In this document: positions 16,033 to 23,348 of the stretch, piece after piece
Layout: every line of letters begins with the position of its first letter
How positions within the stretch are numbered: position 1 is the stretch's first letter
Assembly: GCF_009720725.1 (NCBI RefSeq)
Contig: NZ_WNKT01000046.1
Span: 1 to 32,752 of the forward strand
DNA from: Allochromatium palmeri
Lineage (GTDB): Bacteria > Pseudomonadota > Gammaproteobacteria > Chromatiales > Chromatiaceae
DNA length: 32,752 nt
Direction: 5' to 3'
Translations under genes and position numbers: made by a program
Notes under the pieces: model-generated
The model's input: only the letters and a program-made list of their open reading frames with translations
Databases searched by the model: none
What the model was told of the DNA's origin: nothing

Positions 16033-16713
16033 ATGAAAAGAATGTTTTTGGCGGGTTCGCTGCTTTCAATTGTTTCTACTGCAAATGCAGCCGGGGACAT
16101 CTACGCTCAGGGGATAATTGAATCCGGTTCAGGGTTCAGGTTTCCAGATGGGACGCTTTTAACATCTCCTGGGCAAATAGATAATAGTCAAATAATCAGC
16201 AGCTTGCTTGAGCGAGTCGCCGCGCTGGAAGGTCAACTGAGCGGAGCCGATTGCGCGGACGGCAAGACCTCCGGTGCGTACAAGATCTTTTCCAACGAAA
16301 TTAGAATGGGCCGGGCGGACATTAGCTGGGTAGCCATGGAAATGAATGTCTGGATAGATGATATTTGCCTAAACTCAGACGGGACCGGGGTTGCTTATCT
16401 CACCGATGTTAAAGAAGTGGATTTGACGGGCCTTAATATAGAAGTTGATACGGATGGTATCGGTAATGTGACCAACTTTACCTATACATTGACGCCGGCC
16501 TGCCAACTCACAATCAATGCGCCGGGTGAGGATACGATAGTGATGGCTGGAACGCCATCCCTCGATGTATTCGTCACTGTTCGAACAAATCAAGATGATC
16601 TCATTTCCGACGGTACCGACCAGGGCATCGATGTCGGTGACATTCACGGAAATGAAGATGTGAAGATGGTGAAGACTCTGCCGGGTACCGCGCATCAGTG
16701 TACGCCATACTAG
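16033..16713 (+). CDS. Secreted protein within the inverted-repeat unit, unknown function
   Basis: A 226-residue protein with a signal peptide (residues 1-19, ending TANA; cut before AGDIYAQ). GFRFPDGTLLTSP resembles short motifs found in tail-fibre and collagen-like surface proteins, followed by a short coiled coil (IISSLLERVAALEGQL). The C-terminal 150 residues are beta-rich with Cys (ADCADG, DDICLNSDG, PACQLT, HQCTPY), so probably disulphide-bonded and outside the cytoplasm. An in-frame ATG at 16012, inside the repeat, would add seven residues. The family is unknown to me. Confidence 0.7.
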   Translation: MKRMFLAGSLLSIVSTANAAGDIYAQGIIESGSGFRFPDGTLLTSPGQIDNSQIISSLLERVAALEGQLSGADCADGKTSGAYKIFSNEIRMGRADISWVAMEMNVWIDDICLNSDGTGVAYLTDVKEVDLTGLNIEVDTDGIGNVTNFTYTLTPACQLTINAPGEDTIVMAGTPSLDVFVTVRTNQDDLISDGTDQGIDVGDIHGNEDVKMVKTLPGTAHQCTPY

Positions 16714-16755
16714 CGCGCCCAGCCCACCAGCCCATTTTGCAATAACAAGAACGGG

Positions 16756-17036
16756 GGACAGGCCACGTTTAATCGTAACGTGAAAATCCACGCCCTCTGG
16801 GCGTGGTCAGAGTTAGACGGCTTTGCCGATTAAACAAACAGGCTTCGGTTGTACCTATCAGCGCTCGGCCCTGTCCAGTCAGCATGAATCGCTTCTAACT
16901 CTAATCACGGCGACAAGCACTCTGGGACTGGCAGTCAACTCCATCCGCTTGGATCTTGGTAACAGCTAGAAAGCGCCTCGCGGCAGCCAATTAACCCCCT
17001 TCGGGGTTAATCCAATTCCACCCGCTCTGCGGGTGG
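16756..17036. ncRNA. Candidate structured RNA or DNA segment with many hairpins
   Basis: This gene-free stretch after the secreted gene has five short-loop hairpins: CACGTT/AACGTG (16764-16782), CCACGCCC-TCT-GGGCGTGG (16788-16806), CGGC-TTT-GCCG (16818-16828), TTAACCCC-CTTC-GGGGTTAA (16991-17010) and CCACCCGC-TCT-GCGGGTGG (17018-17036). Longer pairings interleave: GGACAGG (16756) with CCTGTCC (16870), and AGAGTTAGA (16809) with TCTAACTCT (16894), the topology of a pseudoknot. It could be an RNA, or DNA hairpins like those at ends of IS200/IS605 or REP elements. No known RNA family is recognised. Confidence 0.45.
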
Positions 17037-17050
17037 ATTCTTTAATATCG

Positions 17051-17148
17051 CCTATACTCATTGCATAAAAATCACTTCAGACACTTTTATCTTTGAAATT
17101 TCAAATAATAGAAAAATCGCAAATAATAAATGCATAGAGTATAAATCA
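17051..17148 (-). repeat. 98-bp inverted repeat, right copy
   Basis: Inverted partner of 15925-16022; six mismatches in 98 positions by eye. On the minus strand it reads into the unit and ends in the same ATGAGTATAGG, but the frame that starts there stops after about 20 codons within the hairpin segment. Confidence 0.9.
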
Positions 17149-17268
17149 GGGATTGTTCAATCTTCGGCGTAAATACATCACCCGTTCGCGCAGTTCCTTC
17201 CCCAACGGCGCATAGGCGGTTGTAGATACAATCAGCGAACAGGCAAACAGATTTGAGAGTGTTTTTAT
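17146..17268 (-). pseudogene. Signal-peptide-like gene fragment ending at the repeat border
   Basis: On the minus strand 40 codons read KTLSNLFACSLIVSTTAYA, a good signal peptide, then PLGKELRERVMYLRRRLNNP and a TGA formed by the last three bases of the right inverted repeat. The expected ATG is ATA, so there is no standard start. It looks like the remnant of a small secreted-protein gene. Low confidence because it is short. Confidence 0.3.
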
Positions 17269-17287
17269 AGCTGACTCACTGTTACGA

Positions 17288-17641
17288 TTATTGACTTAAT
17301 GCTTTTTTTGTATAACGATTCAGCATTTTGACCCGAGCCTGATTGAATTCATCGACGCAATACGCCCCATCCTCTCGTGTGGCTGTTTCAGACACATAGT
17401 AACAGGTCGCATCCCTGAATTTTTCCCAATGTGATTGCGCTTCTCGTATAGCATCAATCGCCGTCTGATTGGGTTCAAGTGCTTGAATCAGCCTATTGTA
17501 AGCATAGCGAATAGCTCCTTCATTTTGTTCCGAAACACAGGTTCTAAATTCGACCGCGTTCATGGTGCTTTCATCGCATTCTCTGGCTTGTGCAGAAACG
17601 CTGATTGCACACAACACAGCTAGAATAAATGTTTTTTGCAT
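17288..17641 (-). CDS. LprI-like (DUF1311) periplasmic protein
   Basis: A 117-residue protein with a signal peptide (residues 1-19, ending AQA) and the LprI/DUF1311 pattern: Cys-rich helical protein with ECDESTMNAVEFRTC, ALEPNQTAIDAIREAQSHWE, FRDATCYY and GAYCVDEF. The conserved helix AQxxWxxFRDAxC is the family hallmark. LprI of mycobacteria is a lysozyme inhibitor; most proteobacterial members are uncharacterized. It is the last gene of a minus-strand run of secreted-protein genes (19244 to 17288), preceded by a 45-base gap. Confidence 0.82.
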   Translation of the reverse strand: MQKTFILAVLCAISVSAQARECDESTMNAVEFRTCVSEQNEGAIRYAYNRLIQALEPNQTAIDAIREAQSHWEKFRDATCYYVSETATREDGAYCVDEFNQARVKMLNRYTKKALSQ

Positions 17642-17686
17642 GGCTAGAATATCTATATTTTAATTTGGGATTCAGGCTATCCAACA

Positions 17687-18544
17687 TTAATTCGGACACC
17701 GAATAAGCCACATCTCATAATCTTGGGCATACGGAAACCGTACTGCAATATTGTTCTGGTCGCGAACGGTAATGCGTAGTGTTCCGGATTTAATTTCACC
17801 TTCTTCCAGTGTGCATTTGGCGGCAAACTGCAAGGATTGTCCTTGCTGTGTTCCATTGGAAAGTTCACAAGACTCGTCATAGAGTCCAATCCCTGTTGAT
17901 CCCTGACCAAAAACGACTTGACCTAAATCTTGATTATATTCGTAAGAACCTAGAGCCACCCGATATTGGTTGTCTTCATCATCGCAACCATACTCGTTAT
18001 CAGGGTAACGCCACCAGCCTTGGTAAGGATTGAGAATTTGTGCGGGTGTCGCATTGTCATCAATACTTTGGACAGTATTCACAACACGGCTATTATACTC
18101 GCAAACTCTGTCAAATAGCGCATCATCTCCAACAGTACAGATTGCTGTGATTGCGTTATTTTTGATCCAGAGAAACATGCAGTTTCCCATTCCTGTAGCT
18201 GCACAAGAAAACATCTCGGGACGATTTGCACAGCGACTATCACTTTCATAGCAACTATCGGCCTCTGGAGTCTGATACGGCTTCCAGTCAGCCTGAAGCA
18301 TCTTTTGGCGAACGCTGCCGTATTCTTCGTCTTCATTGAAGCTCGGTAAGGAAGCTGTCTGGCGTTGCTTCAGGCAGGTATCCGAATAGGCATACGGATT
18401 TCCAGACCCCTGTTCCAAGCACCATGTATCTCCTGAAGGATAACGACATTCAGGGCTTAAATCTGGACGATTCAGGCATTTAGCCGCTACGGTACTTGAT
18501 CCAATAACCAGACCGAGCAACGCAAAATAAGGCAGACGTTTCAT
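17687..18544 (-). CDS. Secreted protein with four-Cys N-terminal module
   Basis: A 285-residue protein with a signal peptide (residues 1-20, ending TVAA). The mature N-terminus is a Cys module, KCLNRPDLSPECRYPSGD then TWCLEQ and NPYAYSDTCL, which is nearly repeated in the protein at 30710-31567. The rest differs: it has many Cys and a C-terminal beta-rich domain with GWWRYPDNEYGCDDED, the likely binding or structural core. The start at 18544 has a good AAGGAA ribosome-binding site; longer in-frame starts would lose the signal peptide. Likely periplasmic or secreted and disulphide-bonded. No known family was recognised. Confidence 0.75.
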   Translation of the reverse strand: MKRLPYFALLGLVIGSSTVAAKCLNRPDLSPECRYPSGDTWCLEQGSGNPYAYSDTCLKQRQTASLPSFNEDEEYGSVRQKMLQADWKPYQTPEADSCYESDSRCANRPEMFSCAATGMGNCMFLWIKNNAITAICTVGDDALFDRVCEYNSRVVNTVQSIDDNATPAQILNPYQGWWRYPDNEYGCDDEDNQYRVALGSYEYNQDLGQVVFGQGSTGIGLYDESCELSNGTQQGQSLQFAAKCTLEEGEIKSGTLRITVRDQNNIAVRFPYAQDYEMWLIRCPN

Positions 18545-18560
18545 AGACAGTTCCTTTATC

Positions 18561-19244
18561 TCAGGGTGCAACCACTTCAACAAAATTTTCACTGACCCAG
18601 CCGGTTTTACAGGGACCGGAATACGGTTGTTTTGGAACGATCGCTTCATTAACGCCACAGTCGATCATGGGATTTGGGGGATAAACAACGACTCCAAACC
18701 AGCCATTTCCCGCATCGTCACAGAGATAAACACCATCGCCTTCGCCCAACTTATCGATCATGCGCGCCTTGCTACTAGGACCGGAGCGCAAGGCAAGGAA
18801 TCCATCGCCATCTCGTTTGAGTCCGCGCACTGCACCGAAAGCACTACAGCCGCTGAAATCGGGATCACCGCCCACCATTACCGGTCGATCTCCGCTACTG
18901 GTTGTTCCAGTCATTCGAGACCGATTGGCTGTAACAGCGTCAACCGAAACCACATAGCGATCCAGAATCCAACCGGTTAAACCCTGATAAGAGGTCTGGC
19001 ACCAGCTTCCGTTAGACGTGGGTTGGCATACTCCAAGTCTGAGCGTCGTTCCATGTGGAATCTTAGCCAAGCGCCGCCCACCTTTCGTCGTGGGTTCGCT
19101 GCGAAGGGCCAAAAAACCATCCCCTGGACTGTTCACAATCACCTGATCATCGTAAGCCCAGGCCGTCTGCTCGATCACCAGGGCGCTTCCCAACACCAGC
19201 GACACCAGGGCGCTGGCCATGCCTAACCTGAAACGATGGCTCAT
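18561..19244 (-). CDS. Secreted protein with two SH3-like domains
   Basis: A 227-residue protein with a signal peptide at residues 1-30 (ending TAWA). Two bacterial SH3-like repeats: the first at about 42-100 (GFLALRSEPTTKGGRRLAKI to GLTGWILDRYV), the second at about 147-225 (GFLALRSGPSSKARMIDKLG to KTGWVSENFVEV). Paired Cys in both (GVCQ/SWCQ; LCDD/PCKT). Probably periplasmic, binding peptidoglycan or another envelope partner. It is first in the minus-strand run 19244-17288, 16 bases from the next gene, so co-transcription is likely. Confidence 0.82.
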   Translation of the reverse strand: MSHRFRLGMASALVSLVLGSALVIEQTAWAYDDQVIVNSPGDGFLALRSEPTTKGGRRLAKIPHGTTLRLGVCQPTSNGSWCQTSYQGLTGWILDRYVVSVDAVTANRSRMTGTTSSGDRPVMVGGDPDFSGCSAFGAVRGLKRDGDGFLALRSGPSSKARMIDKLGEGDGVYLCDDAGNGWFGVVVYPPNPMIDCGVNEAIVPKQPYSGPCKTGWVSENFVEVVAP

Positions 19245-19500
19245 CGGTCAATCCTCGACTGAGAAAGATTCGATCTCAATAACACAGTTTGCAACGACTG
19301 TGTATTGATCTCAGTCAACTAAAACGGCTTTTCTCACATTCCCGCCATACATCCCGCCTGTTTTCACTTCCAAAATCTTGATTACCCAGCATTCGCTATT
19401 TCCCGAATTCATATAGAGATGTACTAAGGGTTTCCATACCTAAAACATTACGTATCTTTAACGGCAAAAACCAAGGGTTACGAATGTCTGGAGATCAAAC
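19245..19500. promoter_or_regulatory. Divergent promoter region
   Basis: About 256 bases separate the secreted-protein operon (minus) from the plasmid/phage-like operon (plus). Two interleaved 14-base words that are near-inverted (GATCTCAATAACACAG and TGTATTGATCTCAG, about 19272-19314) may be operator sites. No gene is seen. Confidence 0.35.
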
Positions 19501-19665
19501 ATGGGCAAACTGAAAGAACAGTTGCTTGAACACATCCAAGATCCGGCCTATCTGGAATCCTACAACGACGATCCAAGTCCTGATCAGGATACGGACACTC
19601 GAAACCTTCCGGATTGGTATCTTCGGATCATCCATCAAACCATTGATGAAGAACTTCCGTTCTAG
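19501..19665 (+). CDS. Small acidic protein, first gene of the recombination operon
   Basis: A 54-residue protein starting MGKLKEQLLEHIQDPAYLES, with an acidic linker (DDPSPDQDTDTR) and LPDWYLRIIHQTIDEELPF at the end. The ribosome-binding site is GGAG at 19491-19494. The gene is too short for most ORF lists but starts a tightly spaced series (10 bases to the next gene). The pattern resembles small acidic proteins of phage and plasmid operons. No function known. Confidence 0.6.
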   Translation: MGKLKEQLLEHIQDPAYLESYNDDPSPDQDTDTRNLPDWYLRIIHQTIDEELPF

Positions 19666-19675
19666 GAGAACTGCC

Positions 19676-19894
19676 GTGATCCATACAAGTTTGATGGATG
19701 TCGACCGTGTTCAGGTCAATCGCCGGTATTTTCCCGCTATCGAAAGCCGTCCAGGTTTCTGGACACTGGATATCGTTTTAACTCAGTGCTCAGGAACGGA
19801 AACACGAATTTCTGCGTTCTCTGACAATCCCCTGCATGTCGAAATGACGGCTCTACTACTGAAAAACTTTGAGGAATTAGGAGTCGCCGCATGA
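19676..19894 (+). CDS. Small protein of the recombination operon
   Basis: A 72-residue protein using a GTG start at 19676, chosen because AGGAGA lies six bases before it; the longer in-frame ORF from 19526 overlaps the preceding gene out of frame. The sequence (RVQVNRRYFPAIESRPGF, then LDIVLTQCSGTETRISAFSD) looks like a beta-strand-rich small domain. The last four bases overlap the next start. Unknown function. Confidence 0.6.
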   Translation: MIHTSLMDVDRVQVNRRYFPAIESRPGFWTLDIVLTQCSGTETRISAFSDNPLHVEMTALLLKNFEELGVAA

Positions 19895-20184
19895 ATCCTA
19901 ACCCTAAACTCAAGCAACCGTTACCGTTGGGTCGGATTGTAGCTACTCCAGGTGCATTGCGCCTGTTAGCCGAGCACAACTGTTCGTTCCTGCCATTTCT
20001 CCAACGCCACGCTTTTGGTGATTGGGGCGATTTAGAGCATGAAGACAAGTTGCTGAATGATCATGCAGTTCGTACCGGTGAACGTGTTCTATCGAGCTAT
20101 CGAGTCACCGATCTGGATCGTATCTGGATTATTACCGAGCATGATCGCTCATTAACCACGATGCTTTTGCCGGAGGAATACTGA
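19891..20184 (+). CDS. Plasmid/phage-associated hypothetical protein
   Basis: A 97-residue protein of a type I recall as common on proteobacterial plasmids and integrative elements, with the pattern LGRIVATPGALRLLAE, then FLQRHAFGDWGDLEHEDKLL and RIWIITEHDRSLTTMLLPEE. The family's function is not established; it often accompanies recombination genes. It overlaps its neighbours at both ends (ATGA with the previous gene, one base with the next), so it is translated as part of the operon. Confidence 0.75.
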   Translation: MNPNPKLKQPLPLGRIVATPGALRLLAEHNCSFLPFLQRHAFGDWGDLEHEDKLLNDHAVRTGERVLSSYRVTDLDRIWIITEHDRSLTTMLLPEEY

Positions 20185-21017
20185 TGAATGCCCTCGATAC
20201 CGAGGTTGTGCTTGATGTCGAACAGGAGTCGTTAACAACGACTCCTGTGAACAATATCGTATCGGTTCAAACATCTGAGATCGAATCGGATCAGGCGATG
20301 ATGCCGATTTCACCGCTCGATCTGCCGACTGAAGTGTTCCAGCAAGCGTTGGATCGTCGTCGTGAAAACCGTGCGATTCTGATCAAATGGATACGTCAAA
20401 GTCTGGTCGAAAACCAGGATTTCGGATCTATACCCACAAAGCGCGGCCCCTCGAAACCGAGTTTATGGAAAAGCGGAGCGGAGAAGATCATCGGTCTTTT
20501 GAACATAACAGCGCACTTTCCAAGTTTAGCGGACATTGAACAATCGGTACTTAACGGTAATGTTCCTGAATACATTGTAGTTCGTTGCGAACTGCATAAT
20601 TCTCAAGGAATCGTTCTGGCCGAAGGTTCGGGCGCTCGCAAACTCTCGCAAGATTATGGCGATCTCAACAAAGCCCTGAAGATGGCCGAAAAGAGTGCAT
20701 TGATCAATTGCGTTTTGAAAGTTGGCGGTCTAAGCGATGTCTTCACACAAGATTTGGAAGATCTCGCTGAAGTACCACCAGCACCGAAACCGGTGAGAAC
20801 GCAACCGCAATCGCAACCACAAGCTGAAGTTTGTTCCGATGATCAGATCGCAATTCTGAATCGGCGCATTCAGCAACTCAAGCTGGATCGTCAGCGCGTC
20901 GAGTCGTGGATTCAGCGTGCTTGGGATACGACACTCGACCATTTACCGGCGAATCGTTTTCCGACGTTGTACAAGCAACTCGATAAGTGGGCCACGCAAA
21001 CCCAAAACGCGGCCTGA
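20184..21017 (+). CDS. Candidate single-strand annealing protein (Rad52/Erf-like pattern)
   Basis: A 277-residue protein. Central region 78-190 is the recognizable part: NQDFGSIPTKRGPSKPSLWK, SGAEKIIGLLNI, VVRCELHNSQGIVLAEGSGA, and ALKMAEKSALINCVLKVGGL with FTQDLEDL. The pattern of a Lys/Ala-rich helix followed by a hydrophobic turn (AxKMAEKxALxxxVL) is seen in phage annealases of the Erf/Sak type and in their uncharacterized relatives. The C-terminal 80 residues are Gln/Pro-rich then helical. Its neighbour is an exonuclease, which supports a two-component recombination role, but a search is needed to fix the family. Confidence 0.55.
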   Translation: MNALDTEVVLDVEQESLTTTPVNNIVSVQTSEIESDQAMMPISPLDLPTEVFQQALDRRRENRAILIKWIRQSLVENQDFGSIPTKRGPSKPSLWKSGAEKIIGLLNITAHFPSLADIEQSVLNGNVPEYIVVRCELHNSQGIVLAEGSGARKLSQDYGDLNKALKMAEKSALINCVLKVGGLSDVFTQDLEDLAEVPPAPKPVRTQPQSQPQAEVCSDDQIAILNRRIQQLKLDRQRVESWIQRAWDTTLDHLPANRFPTLYKQLDKWATQTQNAA

Positions 21018-21070
21018 TTGTTTTCAACCTGATTCCAGGGATGGGATCTCAAACCACATGAGGTTTTAGT

Positions 21071-21982
21071 ATGAAAATCACAAACCGGCACAATTTGCCG
21101 GAAACTTTTGTAAAAGCAGTCGAGTTTCAGGATTCTACCCGTAAGGATTTGGATCTGAAGATCGATCATATCTCTGTGACTCGACTGATAGAGTCTCCCA
21201 GAATCCGTATGCTGACGTTTCTGAACTGGAACAAACTCCAGGAAGATGTAACGGATCGCCTCTGGTCACTTTTTGGGCAAGGCGTTCATGCCATCCTTGC
21301 ATGGGGTTCCGATCCGGAAACTGTGATTACCGAACAGCGGTTGTATGCCAACGTCAAGAACAACTGGAAACTCTCTGGTCAGTTTGATGCGCTCGACTTA
21401 AACGAAAAGCGCCTCTATGACTACAAAGTCACCAGTGTTTATGGTGTGGCTAACGGTGTGAAACCCGAATGGGAACGCTAGTTAAACATGTTGCGACTGT
21501 TGGCGATTCATAACGGTTATGAAGTGGATAGCCTTGAAGTCTGCGTGATATTGCGCGATTGGCAATCTTCGCAAGCTCTGCGAGATCAAAACTATCCGCC
21601 AATTCCGGTATTGAGATTACCTGTACCTGTATGGCCAATCGAGGATACCAGACGCTATCTTGAAGAGCGCGTTCGCTTGCATCAAGAAGCCGCGTATGGA
21701 GATACGTTGCCTGAGTGTTCTATGGAAGAGCGTTGGGAGAAACCTACGGCTTATGCAGTGATGAAGCCCAGTCGCAAGACAGCCGTCAGGGTGTTCTACA
21801 ACCAGCAAGAAGCTGAAGAATTGGCCGCTAAAACGGATGGCGCTTACGTTCAGGTACGTCCGGGTGAAGCGATCCGCTGTGCTCGATATTGCGCTGTTGC
21901 GAAGTTCTGCGATCAATATCAGCGCGAGTTAGCCGCTAGACGTTCGGTTGTGACCGAACTCGAAGAAGCGCAAGCCGCTTAG
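21071..21982 (+). pseudogene. PD-(D/E)XK exonuclease with one in-frame TAG
   Basis: A 304-codon frame for a PD-(D/E)XK nuclease. The core is ITEQRL (Glu88), LSGQFDALD (Asp106) and LYDYKV (Asp117, Lys119). At codon 137 (21479-21481) a TAG follows KPEWER; the frame resumes with LNMLRLLAIHNGYEV, and the C-terminus contains CARYCAVAKFC (CX3CX5C), a Cys cluster reminiscent of Fe-S nucleases such as Cas4/AddB, but without a fourth Cys in the N-terminal half. The stop is most simply a Gln CAG to TAG change, because this position in related proteins is Gln as I recall them. Without readthrough, both halves are non-functional: one has catalytic residues, the other the Cys cluster. Confidence 0.75.
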
Positions 21983-22006
21983 ATTATTCGCTCAAACTGA
22001 GCGATT

Positions 22007-22038
22007 TCCGATACCCTCTCTTCGGTATCGGATTTTTT
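22007..22038 (+). terminator. Rho-independent terminator after the exonuclease
   Basis: CCGATACC (22008-22015) pairs with GGTATCGG (22024-22031), loop of eight, followed by ATTTTTTTG. A clear intrinsic terminator closing the operon that starts at 19501. Confidence 0.85.
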
Positions 22039-22212
22039 TGTTTGGAAAGTTGGGAAATCGATAAAATCGAAAGTCCGTGTTTTTCAATAGATTTCCCTGT
22101 CCGAAACTAGACGGATTTTCGCCTGATAGGTTTTCAACACAGATCCTCTCTTGTCGGACCTGTATTGTCTTGTCAGGGATGATTTGGAACTGTCTTGTAT
22201 TTGGAGGAAAGT

Positions 22213-22545
22213 ATGAATTCTCGTGCTCTATCTAATTCTGAACTGGAGTTTGTTCTTAAGCATTATTCAAGCATGACGGCTAAGAGTATTGCTGAACATC
22301 TTACAGCAGAACGTGGAGAAGATTCGCCTATTATTTCAGAAGGGCAAATCTATTCTGCGGTTAAACGCACTCGCAAAACTTTGCAGATGCATCTCGTTGA
22401 ACTTGAAAAAATTCAAGAGATGACTGACGAAGATGAAGCGGACATGGCTGAGTTACGTGCTGCACTCGCTCAACTTGAGCCGCATCGCAAGGCCGTTCAA
22501 CGCCGTGCGCAGATGCGTTCGCTGGCTCAGTATGCCTTGGGGTAG
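22213..22545 (+). CDS. Small helical protein, unknown
   Basis: A 110-residue helical protein: NSELEFVLKHYSSMTAKSIA, a possible helix-turn-helix (MTAKSIAEHLTAERG ... SEGQIYSAVKRTRKT), and a coiled-coil region MTDEDEADMAELRAALAQL. A GGAGG ribosome-binding site precedes ATG 22213 with spacing of about five. It has its own promoter region after the terminator at 22007. It could be a DNA-binding regulator; not assigned. Confidence 0.6.
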   Translation: MNSRALSNSELEFVLKHYSSMTAKSIAEHLTAERGEDSPIISEGQIYSAVKRTRKTLQMHLVELEKIQEMTDEDEADMAELRAALAQLEPHRKAVQRRAQMRSLAQYALG

Positions 22546-23348
22546 ACATCGTCTGATGTAGTCGTAGTGGATGGAGTTTGACGGTTCGGGTTGACAACGG
22601 GTTGTCGTGCCGATATGTTTGACACTCACACACCCAGCGTGCCGTTCGGCGCTTCGTGCATGTGGCTGCTGACTACCGCTTTAAACCCACTTAGTACTCC
22701 GGCTTAGCGATCTCCATCGCGAACGGCCCCTTATATCTCACCTTAATGTTTGTGTAGCAGGCATACGCCTGTTGCGTGATGCTCTTTTGCGCAACTTAAC
22801 CCATTCTGTTCAGCGCCGCTGTGTGTCTGAACCAGGGAGGCGTATGCGCTGGCTTCGTTCTTTCACAATTCGATACCGAAGACTTCTTGAGCGCATACCC
22901 TAATACTTTAGGGGTCGATCTTCGAGAGGCATCACTTGGCACTTCGCGGATCTCTAGAATTTTACAGAATGATCCTGATGTTTGGTCTGATATCCAAAAC
23001 ATATCATTGATAGTTTGATCGATAGTTCTGAACTGGACATCAAGACGATGAAGTTCTGCGATTCGCGACTCAATGTAATCGAAGTAACCCTGGATTTACG
23101 CTTCTACGTTAATTAGTAATCGCCAAAAAATCTTCCCTTGCCGTCGGCAAGGGGGGATTTCATGATCAAACTTGGAGTAACAGCAATGTAGCTTGAATAG
23201 TGAAACTTTAATTTCATTTAGCACCAAAACGGCAACCATTCGTATGAATGCGATCCGCAGGTTCAAACATCACGGCCATGATGAATGATGCCTGCACAGT
23301 ATCTTTAAAAGCCGTTTCCATCAGATCTGAAACTTTTTGGAGTATGAA
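22546..23348. other. Gene-poor region with inverted repeats
   Basis: About 800 bases without a supported gene. An inverted repeat GCATACGCCT (22761-22770) / AGGCGTATGC (22838-22847) is visible. A hairpin CCCTTGCC-GTC-GGCAAGGG (23135-23153) is followed, on the minus strand, by a run of six T, so it looks like an intrinsic terminator for minus-strand transcription. The open frame 22821-23018 has no clear ribosome-binding site. An antisense or small RNA is possible. Confidence 0.4.
23125..23156 (-). terminator. Minus-strand rho-independent terminator candidate
   Basis: On the minus strand the stem CCCTTGCC/GGCAAGGG with a three-base loop is followed by AAGATTTTTTGG. No minus-strand gene is known upstream (between 23160 and 25400), so the transcript it would end is unexplained. 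Confidence 0.5.

Noticed and set aside
22821-23018. Possible 65-residue protein
   Set aside because: GTG start without a usable ribosome-binding site and no recognised similarity; left as a possibility in the gene-poor region.
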